Shown here in pieces: positions 55,401-62,700 of a DNA stretch of 64,000 nucleotides (the first letter of the stretch is position 1; each line of letters starts with the position of its first letter). The notes beneath the pieces are model-generated. The model saw only the letters and a program-made list of their open reading frames with translations. It made no database searches and was not told the DNA's origin. The stretch spans positions 7,240,273 through 7,304,272 of the forward strand of contig CM037467.1 of assembly GCA_021014325.1 (NCBI GenBank), in the 5' to 3' direction. The translations under genes were made by a program, and so were the position numbers. This DNA is from Plazaster borealis. Its lineage: Eukaryota > Echinodermata > Asteroidea > Forcipulatida > Labidiasteridae.

Positions 55401-56753
55401 ATCTTTAGAAACCACGGGTGCACACCACTTTCTTTGAGAGTACTTTCTAGGATGTGTTCTTTCATCCAAACCAAAAGTTTATACTGCTTCCTTTAAAAAC
55501 ATTGGGTTGTGTTCCTTAATGGGTTGAACAATTTGGTTTTAACCTTTTTTATGCCATTAATTGAAAAGGTTAATCCAGCAGCTGTTTGGCAGTGGGCTCC
55601 ACCTGGCATGGGGCCCTAGACTTGGAGTATAAACTACGCACTTGTCAAAAATGGTATATGACCATGAAAGCCATTTTACAGTTAGTGTTTTCTGTTATTG
55701 AGCTCACAAGAGAGGGTAAGTGTGAAGGTTTTATGATTGAAATCGCTCACTCATTGATGGATGGTCCTCAATGCCAGACATTTTAGAGAATGGAATCATG
55801 ATTAATCATTTGAAGTTTTTATGGGTCATAAAATGAATTGTAATTTGAGCAAGCAGAGAAATTCACACACAGTGGAGTTGAGTAATAAAATATACTTGTA
55901 CAGGTATTGGTAACTTTACAAGGAAAATGTTGGAACCCATAACAGTTATGGGTAGTTTGTTTTTAAAGATTTTCAAAAGTTGATTACACACAGTTTAGTC
56001 TAAAAGAACAATTTAATTTCTGTAGCAGCCCATTCTCTCATCAATAACACAAATACAAACTTCAAAAAAAATTCTGAACTATTCCATGGCAGTTTTAGTC
56101 AAGAAACATTGACTGAAATTTTGTACACCATAAATCTAAAAAGTAAACCTTAGGCCTAAACTGGTAATGAAAAATAAGGAGACTTTTGATGAATTTGGTG
56201 CAGGTGCCTGTCATCAGTTGGGCCGGTTGTTACACCCATAGACACTAAGCAGTTTTTAGTCACCATGGGATGTCTGGCCCTCTGATCTGCCATGGATCTG
56301 TTGTACCCCTGCTTTAAGCCCTTTGGCAAACCCCTCTGATGTCCTGATCAGTCAAATCACATCACTGGCCATAGGCTGCAAGCACTAAGTGTCACTCATA
56401 TGTCACCAAAACAAACCAAAGGGTCACCTTCATCAGGTTCTCTTATACACTACTACATAAACCATGATAGCTCTTACTTTCGTTGTAGCCTCACTTTGAT
56501 TTACAAGTTTGCTTCACTAACTTTCTAGTGATAGACAAACCACTGGCAAGTTAGCATGACTTTTGTTTCCCTGATGTTTACAGCTCTTGAACTGAAAACT
56601 GCCAAGTAAACACGACTCGGCTCAGCTTGAAGAAGATGAGCCCTTCATAGGCATAAAATGTACTTACTTGTCGACATGCTGCACGGCAGTGACCAGCTCG
56701 AGCATTGGTGCAACAAATGAGTCCAGGCCAGCCAGTATCTTCTTGCCAAATAT
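34252..56753 (-). CDS. RECK: RECK (reversion-inducing cysteine-rich protein with Kazal motifs), 20 exons, 5'-incomplete
   Basis: Twenty minus-strand exons, all GT-AG, join in phase to 893 residues plus TGA. Human RECK is 971 residues, so roughly 80 N-terminal residues (signal peptide, cysteine-knot motif 1) are missing. Fragment numbering: CC2 near 13-26 (ICC to CRAAC), CC3 near 59-72 (HCC to CRHKC), CC4 near 125-138 (HCC to CRETC), CC5 near 203-214 (QCC to CREIC). A long cysteine-rich middle contains LFRSC and PFMDIPVLDI. Kazal 1 is at about 550-587 (VPVCGANGRTYPSAC), Kazal 2 at about 632-667 (APACDTDGREHSNLC), Kazal 3 at about 670-707 (QVCGQNGETYLSEC). A VWC-like CCPVCG and a conserved C-terminal region with a hydrophobic end follow. 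Known family role: membrane-anchored inhibitor of matrix metalloproteases and, in vertebrates, Wnt7 coreceptor with ADGRA2. The order and spacing match the vertebrate protein throughout. Confidence 0.96.
34813..35066 (-). mobile_element. Inverted copy of the repeat at 24855-25090
   Basis: Reverse complement starts CAGGCATGTGATTTCTCAAG, then CCTGATTTCAGGATTTTCTT and GTGTCCAAACTTGTAGTTTT, as at 24855. It lies in the last RECK intron, 330 bp upstream of the terminal exon. Confidence 0.6.
35397..35486 (-). CDS. RECK: RECK exon s
   Basis: Acceptor gtcatacag, donor CAG|gtaaga. Thirty codons, AECDLYGYLNIEGDIVISVM and STKAIPNEIQ; human QCDVFGYFSIESEIVILI. Confidence 0.93.
36021..36149. mobile_element. 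Foldback element with about 55-bp arms
   Basis: AAAAAATAGTTAATGGCCTG, then GACCCTAGCAGAGTCTTTCT, is mirrored by AGAAAGACTCTGCTAGGGTC and GGGTCATTAACTATTTTTT. Nearly the whole 129 bp is a stem with a short loop. Inside the RECK intron between exons r and s. Confidence 0.85.
36279..36397 (-). CDS. RECK: RECK exon r
   Basis: Acceptor gtttctttcag, donor GTG|gtgagt. Codes for AYTRVLYSVTEAERTAAAFG and KAVSVADILKGLRTIVAV, aligning with human MLRVLFDKEKLDTIAK and ITVLEILQKIRMHV. Confidence 0.9.
36536..36760 (-). mobile_element. SINE-like repeat, reversed, with ATT-type tail
   Basis: The minus strand ends AAAAGGCGCTTTATAAATGT followed by TTATTATTATTAG, the same GCGC plus trinucleotide tail seen at 18130-18180. 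The body contains TTTTTAAAAGGCCCTGAGGA on that strand. In a RECK intron. Confidence 0.55.
37447..37548 (-). CDS. RECK: RECK exon q, VWC-like segment
   Basis: Acceptor gatgttatag, donor TGTG|gtaagt. Contains CASVKCPEPSIAHC and PPGACCPVCG, matching human CASVKCPSLLAAGC and PPGACCPLC. Confidence 0.94.
37917..38172 (-). mobile_element. tRNA-derived SINE, well-preserved reversed copy
   Basis: On the minus strand: GCATCAGGTTGGCTCAGTGG (A box), GGGGTCCA..., CCAGTTCGAATCCCACC (B box), body CATTTGGATTGGGTTTTCAG, then a tail of AAAGT repeats (37920-37936). Same family as 13094-13330. In a RECK intron. Confidence 0.82.
38525..38660 (-). CDS. RECK: RECK exon p, Kazal motif 3
   Basis: Acceptor ttttggcag, donor ACTG|gtgagt. 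Codes for QVCGQNGETYLSECAAWSDR and IIDYYGSCEAVG; human has PVCGHNGETYSSVCAAYSDR. Confidence 0.95.
38915..39256. repeat. 38-bp minisatellite capped by an inverted copy
   Basis: Unit TACTACATGAGCTTTCATAG+CAACAATGACTCAACAAA repeats from 38953, 38991, 39029, 39067, 39105, 39143 and 39181, with a diverged copy at about 38915-38952. The last unit (39181-39209) is followed after 2 nt by its exact inverse (39212-39240), continuing imperfectly to about 39256. The repeats are nearly identical. In the RECK intron between exons o and p. Confidence 0.95.
39596..39726 (-). CDS. RECK: RECK exon o, Kazal motif 2
   Basis: Acceptor ttttattgcag was chosen over later AGs because only it restores phase with the previous exon. 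Codes for VITSHHSCSKEPYAPACDTD, then LCALHRREKTLDYLGPCQ. Donor CAG|gtaggt. Confidence 0.93.
40215..40279 (-). CDS. RECK: RECK exon n
   Basis: Acceptor ttgctttag, donor TGTG|gtaagt. Codes for CVARRHVCISISFSKCPQYE and C, aligning with human PQVCLTTFDKFGCSQYEC. Confidence 0.9.
40705..40720. repeat. Poly-G run
   Basis: GGGGTGG followed by an uninterrupted G run of about ten. Simple repeat in a RECK intron. Confidence 0.8.
41412..41507 (-). CDS. RECK: RECK exon m
   Basis: Acceptor atgtaacag, donor AACG|gtaagt. Completes Kazal 1: CAANLSDDQFEFGRC, then EPCMGNQCNADE. Human: GLQDHQFEFGSC. Confidence 0.93.
41818..41888 (+). mobile_element. tRNA-like SINE head fragment
   Basis: AAGTGGTCTAATGGTTAAGA (A box), GCTTTAGAATGCAGGGG and TACTTGAATCCCACCCGG (B box) form a tRNA-like head without CCA or a clean acceptor stem. 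It is interpreted as a SINE or pseudo-tRNA and not a working tRNA gene. Confidence 0.5.
41946..42273. mobile_element. TTAA MITE, family A, copy 3
   Basis: The right end ACCAATCTATGACCCTACCT runs into TTAA (42270-42273); the left end AAGTAGGTCGTAGATTGGT (about 41947) is degenerate. It shares GCAGCTGTTGATAGTATAAA with family B copy 42613-42982. It ends 34 bp from the splice donor of RECK exon l. Confidence 0.72.
42308..42512 (-). CDS. RECK: RECK exon l, Kazal motif 1
   Basis: Acceptor tgtgtttag, donor CCAA|gtaagt. Contains CNDCVCFNGEETCSKRHC and CDCTDQYVPVCGANGRTYPS, the first Kazal motif. It lies between two TTAA MITEs, 34 bp and 100 bp away. Confidence 0.96.
42613..42982. mobile_element. TTAA MITE, family B, intact copy
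   Basis: TTAA duplications at 42613-42616 and 42979-42982 flank perfect 21-bp TIRs (AGGCACTGTACACGTTTGGT+A at 42617; inverse at 42958-42978). No coding sequence. TTAA duplication suits piggyBac or Kolobok superfamilies; which one is undecided. Located 100 bp upstream of the acceptor of RECK exon l. Confidence 0.92.
43076..43339. mobile_element. tRNA-like foldback element, copy 3 (compact)
   Basis: Left arm AATTTTGGGTTGAACAAAGA then, on the minus strand, CCAGTTGGTAGAGCGCCGGT, GCTAATCCGGAGGTCGCAGG and TTCAAGTC. The right arm has TAGCTTAGTTGGTAGAGCAC, GTTAATCAGGAGGTCAAAGG, TTTGAGTCCC, then TTTTTCTTTGTTCAACCCCA. Spacer between the tRNA-like halves is about 45 bp. In the RECK intron between exons k and l. 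Confidence 0.82.
43557..43898 (-). CDS. RECK: RECK exon k, largest internal exon
   Basis: Acceptor aaatacag, donor AAAG|gtatgt. Codes for 113 full codons including INRELCGFGEMCTQTKCTPG, CRLGEASTFLVTRGS and CSSNGMLEHCQSLQC. Human counterparts are VNRKGCPSGDPC and CKLGEASDFIVRQG. Confidence 0.95.
44341..44477 (-). CDS. RECK: RECK exon j
   Basis: Acceptor gacaacag, donor CTAA|gtaagt. Codes for ADCIHILSQCIDQSRLAKGL and CNILSPLDGDAPCIPLSEYL, aligning with human SDCVEILKKCGDQ and CIPLDTYL. Confidence 0.92.
44990..45260 (-). mobile_element. tRNA-derived SINE, reversed, diverged
   Basis: The minus strand carries GACCAAACAGTCTAGGGCAT, AACTCAAGTTCTGGTGGC, GTGTGGGTTCAACAACTGG, ACTCTTGTGTCATTGAGCAA, and a tail GTGCTTTGACAGGTC. 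It resembles the 17.8-kb family. About 50 bp from the splice donor of RECK exon i. Confidence 0.55.
45310..45522 (-). CDS. RECK: RECK exon i
   Basis: Acceptor caatgtttag, donor CAA|gtaagt. Contains PTDLFRSC, MPFMDIPVLDI and EMWKAIACTLQVKPCH, the best conserved central block of RECK. Confidence 0.96.
46012..46072 (-). CDS. RECK: RECK exon h
   Basis: Acceptor tactcttgtag, donor ACAG|gtaatg. A 61-nt exon: split Val, QEPCQPGCSGLTYCTNFND, split Arg. Human equivalent: REPCQLGCRNLTYCTNFNN. Confidence 0.94.
46831..46933 (-). CDS. RECK: RECK exon g
   Basis: Acceptor tgtttacag, donor GATG|gtaagt. Codes for LYSTSWSTKQSWNDFDEHCQ and YQPMEVSLLTCLAD, matching human LYSMSWGNTQSWQEFD. Confidence 0.95.
48049..48445. 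mobile_element. TTAA MITE, family A, intact copy
   Basis: TTAA at 48049-48052 and 48442-48445. Ends AGGTAGGGTCATAGATTGGT and the near inverse ACCAATCTATGATCCTACCT. The centre includes ACCCTCAGAAATCTGAGGAA and GCAACAAATCTGTCACAG, shared with 29143-29588. The right TTAA is 14 bp from the splice donor (48459-48464) of RECK exon f. Confidence 0.9.
48465..48580 (-). CDS. RECK: RECK exon f, cysteine-knot motif 5
   Basis: Acceptor gttttatag, donor AAG|gtatgt. Contains ALDGAKLQCCGRAVSTRCRE, nearly superimposable on human GLDGAKLHCCSKANTSTCRE. A MITE begins within about 20 bp of its splice donor. Confidence 0.95.
49383..49550 (-). CDS. RECK: RECK exon e, cysteine-knot motif 4
   Basis: Acceptor accatacag, donor TCAG|gtagaa. 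Starts with the split Ser and LHCCERSHSESCRETC, then DSLVAGCGG and MWECFLVNS. In vertebrates this motif is the part implicated in Wnt7 recognition; whether that holds here is unknown. Confidence 0.92.
50976..51173 (-). CDS. RECK: RECK exon d, cysteine-knot motif 3
   Basis: Acceptor atgaatgcag, donor GATA|gtaaga. Contains KEHCCRHATSATQCRHKC and CVTNYTSV, the latter an N-glycosylation sequon also present in human RECK (CVNNYTQ). Ends RDPRD with a split Ser. Confidence 0.92.
51859..51892 (-). CDS. RECK: RECK micro-exon c
   Basis: Only 34 nt. Acceptor tttcttcag, donor GAGA|gtgagt. Codes for PSLFQCLDRFE plus one base of a split Lys, matching human NALFSCISRNE. Phases agree on both sides. Confidence 0.82.
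52120..52400. repeat. Block of strong hairpins (CTCGCGCAAGTTT and ATGGAGGTAGGA)
   Basis: CTCGCGCAAGTTT c AAACTTGCGCGAG is perfect at 52296-52322; ATGGAGGTAGGA t TCCTACCTCCAT is perfect at 52368-52392. To the left, CATGTTTAAA and TTTAAACATG form a looser inverted pair (52152-52199). Probably one foldback-type element, but its borders are unclear. Confidence 0.6.
52608..52655 (-). CDS. RECK: RECK exon b
   Basis: Acceptor ttctgttcag, donor GAG|gtgagt. Sixteen codons, ANSFSAASSACSRHEE, aligning with human ASSKNDISKVCRKEYE. Phase 0 at both ends. Confidence 0.85.
53982..54387. mobile_element. TTAA MITE, family B, copy 2
   Basis: TTAA at 53982-53985 and 54384-54387. Left end AGGGTCTGTACACGTTTGGT, right end ACCAAACATATACAATCCCT. 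Central hairpin AATCTGAGAAGCGTTACTGC and its partner CAGTAACATTTCTCAGATT (54139-54178). In the RECK intron between exons a and b. Confidence 0.85.
54528..54947. repeat. Imperfect inverted repeat, possible MITE
   Basis: Left AAAACGAGGCAC, then after about 26 extra bases ACGTTGTCAGCACA; right TGTGCTGACAACGTGCCTCG+TTT is the continuous inverse. The right arm shows that the left one gained an insertion. Borders uncertain. Confidence 0.5.
56668..56753 (-). CDS. RECK: RECK exon a (first found), cysteine-knot motif 2
   Basis: Acceptor gtctttgtag with a long pyrimidine tract, donor CAA|gtaagt. Completes a split codon, then IWQEDTGWPGLICCTNARAG and HCRAACRQ, equal to human DGWVGLGCC...CRQACKQ. Earlier exons were not found to the right. 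Confidence 0.9.
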
Positions 56754-59700
56754 CTACAAAGACAAGCAAACAGATCAAGCCATGGATGTAACAGAAATGG
56801 CAGGCCTTTAAAAAAAACCACAAAGCATACTTACTATATATAGGTGGTCAAATTAAAATACCATCCACAAATTGTCATCTTAAGCAACAATTGCGATAAC
56901 ATAGGTAAGAACTTGGATTTATGTTGAGTCTCTTTGAAACTGTTGGCCAATGTGTACTTGTTCAAATCAATGCTGATACTGATCATCCAGAAAAATTTCT
57001 CATTTAAATATCCTCTTTAATGAATCATAGTACCAATAAATAAACTGGAGAACCCTTTATGATAAACTGTAGTTTGTATTAATGAATGTAGTTTCCATAA
57101 AAAGCCAAAAATACATTAAAGTTACTTCCTTCTTTTCCTTCCTCCATGCTAAAGGAGCTTTGTTCAAAATCTAATAGTAAAAAATCTAATGCTTTAGATT
57201 GTCAAAACTTTCCTTGTAGAAAAACCTAAGGTCACAAAAGATTAAATTAAAATTAAATAAAAAGTACTTGTGCTCTCACATGTGAATGGTTGAAGGCAGA
57301 CAAAAAGGCCTTCTGGACACTTAAAAAATATTAAATTGCTTGACTCCAAATATCAAATTGAATTTCTTGCAACAATCCCCCCCCCCCCAAAGAAAATGAA
57401 GAATAAAAAAACCACTCCAACAAACACCCACAACAAACAAACAAACAACCAACCAACCAACCATAAAAACAAATAAAAACGAACAAAAAAGTACCATGTA
57501 AACTTTCAAAGAGGGATAGAGCCTTTAGGTTGATTATTTTATGTTCAAATATACAAAGGGCAGTGAACTTTAACAGTACACCAAAAAGGCACACACAACA
57601 ACAAGGTTAAGAAGTACATGTATACACTGTGGAATTTTCAGGGCATGTTTTATTAAATTATATCTCAAGAAAATACATACATACGAATGCTTAGCTAGGG
57701 CCTGCGCAGTGTCCCCAAGAGCAAAATTTGTATTGTTCCGAAGTGCTGTTCCTGTAGTCAAAATACAGTGCTTGAAACCTGCATAGCCTTGAGTGTATTT
57801 AATACACAAACCCTCTGGAGGTGATACAGCATAATCACCTGTTTTTTAGCAAATGTGAACCCTAAGGACTTGTATTAATTGCACTCGACTCAGTTTGTCT
57901 GACACTGCATTTTTTCTCTTCTTCATCTGGATCCTCATCAAACAATGTGATGGAAGACCCAGCTTGCATAGATCCCCCCAAACGGCTGGAGTGAGTCATC
58001 CAATATGATGAAAATGAAATGCAGATATACATGTATGGGCCCCACTGGATTCCATGTTGGGACTCCCGATTGCAATCCTACGTGTGTGTTTCTCATGACA
58101 TCCAATTAACTGGATTAACAACATGGTATCTGCTACGCAAATTGACAGAGGAGCCATTAGCCATGTTATTGCATCCGGCTTTCCTCAGCAAGTTCACACG
58201 CGTACAGCAAATTAGTCCAGATCCGCGCGCAGAACGATTCTTAATTTCCGTCCCAATGAGAGATGTTTCTGCAATTAGTTACAGGGCAATCAGATAACCC
58301 TTATCGTTAGCAGACTACGGTGGCTGGCGTGACAGGATGATTATATCTAACTGTGAGATGTACAAGGGCATTACTGATTGGCCCATTGAACATGGCATTG
58401 CCTAAATGGCAGTAAATAATACTAGCTTTCAATTATATCTACAATCTGTGTGCACTTAAGGATCATCTCCCACTAACCAGGTCCCATCAATTTATAATGA
58501 GAGGAGATTCAACTGCTGTCACGACTTTGCAACGAGTGTTTTACACAAATTGGTTTTGCACTTGTGAGGGTCAGAATCAGGTTTAAAGAAAGCTTCCAAA
58601 CAGGATTGGGCAGATGTGAAATGATTCCAGGCCTTCTCTTAATGACTATATCACAATGAAATAAACCAATAACAGTATAACTGTTAATTTTGTGTGTGTA
58701 AAGTTCCTTGAAATAAAACCTTTTACTTTAAAAAAAAAGGACTTAAAGAGAAAGACTGATATCAGATCTGGTTGTGCACTGACTATAGCAAATTAACTTG
58801 GTTGCCATATAATTTGGAGTAGGATGGGAATTTCCCTGTGCTTTATTTCCCCTGAAGGATTTCCACTGGGTTTATGCCCAGCCTGTACTCAGCAAATAGT
58901 GATACGGCTGTTTTGTATATAAAGGCATGAATATTTATTTGATGTTTTCAAAGAGAAGTCAATTTTCAAGGGGGTGCCAACCTGTGGCAGCACCCTTAAG
59001 GATAGGGCGGATGCACACCTTTGTTGTTTGGCAACACCCTCCTCAGTATCACCGTGATATGGTGTCATTGTTTGAAAAGAATTTATTATGTAATTTAAAT
59101 TGTACAATTAGTAAACAATGAATTAATTGATTAATCAAATTAATTTGCAGTAATGTATGCAGTAATGTATGTTGGCAAACCCTGGGTAAATAACAAGTAA
59201 TATTTAAATAAACGTCCAATGACATCTGTTAATTATAGAGACCTAGCACACAAATAAATTTGCTAAGCACATGATACTAAAATTGCTTAACGTAATAGGT
59301 TATTGAACAAAATGTAATGTGCTATCCATTGTTTGTGTGCTGAGATTTGTTAGCCAAGCAGCTCCATAAAGTCTCCTATTTGCTTCTTTCCTTAGCATGT
59401 GATGATTAAATATGATCAACAACATCAAATAGCTTAACACTTGGGATAAAGAGAAAATTGTGCCTCAGTGTCATCCTATCTCTCTCATTGCAAGCAAGGC
59501 AAACAGAGATCATTTGGACTGTTAGTTATACACCATTAGCCAAATTACAATTTGGAAAATTGAAATATAACTGTAGTTGGTCTCTGGACTCTGTTTAAGT
59601 GATCATGTTCTTCAAGTCAACAGCCATCGTAAACAATATAGGGATGATCGGAACCACATGTAATCCACTGACAAAGACATAGGGACCACTTTGGTCCTGA

Positions 59701-62700
59701 AACACAGAGAGCTCTTTATTGGTAGTAAGATAAACAAAGGTGATGTGGTAAGCTTTAATGGGTTGCCCTGTGCCATTGAACTTGAAAGAATTTTCTCTTA
59801 AGAAATAACTTCCCGGCCTTTCTCAACCTGTCAGGATCTCAAGTGGGAGAATCCGGCATGGAACGCCAGGGTGAACACTTTAGAGGTGCACCTCATAGTA
59901 TAAACATGCAGGTATAAATATTGAAAATATGGGATAGTCCTGCTTATTTGTAGAAGGTGTAATTGAGGCAGTGGTGACTGCTAAATTGATAAAAAAGGGA
60001 ATTTATAAGCAACAAGCAACAGGTGGATGTACACAAAGGAAGTTGTAACTTCAGATCATGCATGCTCTACTCTTAAACCTCAAAAACTACTTTAAAATTC
60101 TTTACATTTGAAATCTGCTGATGGGACAAAAACATTGGTCATAAACAATTAGTTGTTTTTATTGTACATGTATGGACCATTGTACATGTATGGACTGTGG
60201 TACAATATACATTGACAACATTTTAAAGTACTGCTTTGCCAGAGCATTGTTTAGCGGCGCCTAGTTCCAATTAATGAATGATTGCAGCATGGCTGCATGA
60301 ATATTTATGTTTCTTTGTGTTGACAAATCTGTATGATGTCTGTCACTCTCTTTATGTTTTTATTTAACAAATCTCATTGGAATCAAAGTATAAGGAACAC
60401 ACCATTTTAAAATGGCAGTACATTACATATTAGTTCATTGTATTGGCAATGTGTAAGTCAGACTCTTTTGTCATCACAAAATGTGAACACAAAAGTACTA
60501 GAACACACTGAACGCTGCATATGATATTGGTAAATATGGTACACAACTAGATTCTGATCAACATTATCTGGTTAAAAGTCCTGAAAACTATTCAGAAGGA
60601 AGATTGAAGAAGAAAAACAAAAGAATTCTTAAATCAAGCAACAAGATTTGGTTATAAACCCTTTCATAATTACCCTTTCACTCAATTTGTTAACATGTTA
60701 GTCACATATTACACTATAGGCCAGCAACCCCTATCCACAAACCTAAAACTTGCATCAATAAGTACTGTTACATTAATCACATGGAAGAATAAACACCTTA
60801 TGATGGAAATTTCATAAATAGTCTATCAACAATTCTTGTAAAACTGATGAACTGACAGGTATTTAAATGTGTTATCTTATAAAAAAGTTATGTACCATCC
60901 CTTTAAGCAGAGAAATACAAACCAGAAACACAATACTACCTTTTGCATTTACAGCATACTAAATCTGTCATTTCTGGTCTCTCACAAACATATCGATTTC
61001 AAATGAGCCATGACTTATATGAACCTGCATTCAGGCTGCATTTTATCACCATATCCACATCACAGTAAATACACATAATGCACACCCTGCTGGTCTTCAT
61101 TCAAAAATGGAGCACAACACCAGTAATTGGCAAAAATTGGACATGATTGATGACATTATATCAATGTAATTTGACATTATGGATGGAAGTAATTATATGA
61201 GTGGGTATGAAACATCATCTCATGAACCAACAAAGTCTGTAGGCCTCTCAGTGTCCTACAACAGATTGACCAGAAAATATTAACAAAAATCAAAACTGAC
61301 AGCAACTTATCTGTTTCATGATTGACAATATGAGATTGGAGAAAAAGTCTTAATTTCAGTGTGATGGGAGGTTAAAGTTGAAATTTACTTGGGAATGTGT
61401 CATTCTTGCATTGTGAAATGATTATGAGTTCTATAGTTTTGTCCTTTCATGAAGTTGAGTCATAAAGCACATTCTGCTGACAGTGTTTTAGAGGATCTTG
61501 AAAAACACCATGAGAAAAAGTATTTACTTAATTGCCTCCAGCCTTTGAGTCATTATTCATATTCTGTATGGCAGAAAATATGGGCAAACATCATAGGACA
61601 GCTTCAGCACTGAAAGTAACGTATTTCAGCAAAACAAAATTTGGCTCAGCAGGAAAAGTTTACCAGCCAAATACTATACAACATGTGTATTGTTTGTGAC
61701 TGGTCCCCTACTAATGTTTGTACTTAGCAGGGACATTTGTCAAGTAAGGTGTTCATTTAAGCAGCTTCAGGAAAATGGGCAAGATGATGATAAACCATTA
61801 CTTTGTACTTTCCATACTTTCTTTCCGCAACTTTCTTTACCAACTTGTAAATGCAAATTCTGCTGTGTTTTCCATTGATTTGATTGTCTCTGTTTTAACT
61901 TTACTGGAACTGTAATTGGAAGCACAACGCATTCTGCTGAAAAATGCACTTGGAGAATTGGTTAAATCTCTAAGGCAAATGAAGATCTAAAAACAAGGAA
62001 GCCTCATCAGTACACAACAACTTTTCATCTAATAGGAGTCCTCGATGACACATGCAAACAGACAAGACTATCCCCAGGCCGTCTAAACACATACAGTATA
62101 GCGCACAAACTCTCAACAAACTGATTCACAGGGGCTCCTGGCATAATTGGACTAAATCTAATCACCACGCCAACTACCTGCGGAGAGACCTGCAAGCAGG
62201 GCAACGAGAAACCCGCCGACTGACGGTTACACGACGACAAATTACCCCATCACATTGGGGCAATTTTCACAGTAGGGATCATGGCAGACCTGCCGCTACT
62301 GATTCGACCTGATGAGCATGGGGGAGTTTCTGTAAACTTGAAGCTGAGTGCAGCAACCGGGGAAAGTTTACTGAGCAAATAGATATGTTTACGACTATAC
62401 GAGGGAAATAAAGCTGAAATCAGAAATGGCAAAGTGAAAGTGACAATCGCTCCAATGATAACATGGTAATATTTATCATTGGGACTGTTTTAAAAACATC
62501 TCCAATGAACTGATCAAGAGTGCACTCCCATTGGCTTCATGCATTCATATTACTAAAAATGTGTCAGCATCTGCCTAAAAGTAGGCAGTCGTTTGCTTGA
62601 TGTTCAACAAGGACAGTTTTTGAAGGAGACATCCCTACATGAAGTACGTTAAAGTAGAGCAATACAACACCTACTCAGCTGGGATTCGAACCAGACTTAA

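Noticed and set aside
57321..57594. Minus-strand frames rich in Gly, Val, Phe and Cys
   Set aside because: They translate the poly-C run and the CAAA/CAAC microsatellite.
62025..62312. Opposed open frames in a balanced-composition patch, considered as a missing RECK exon
   Set aside because: No cysteine-knot pattern (CC followed by CRxxC) and no phase-compatible splice sites that give RECK sequence.
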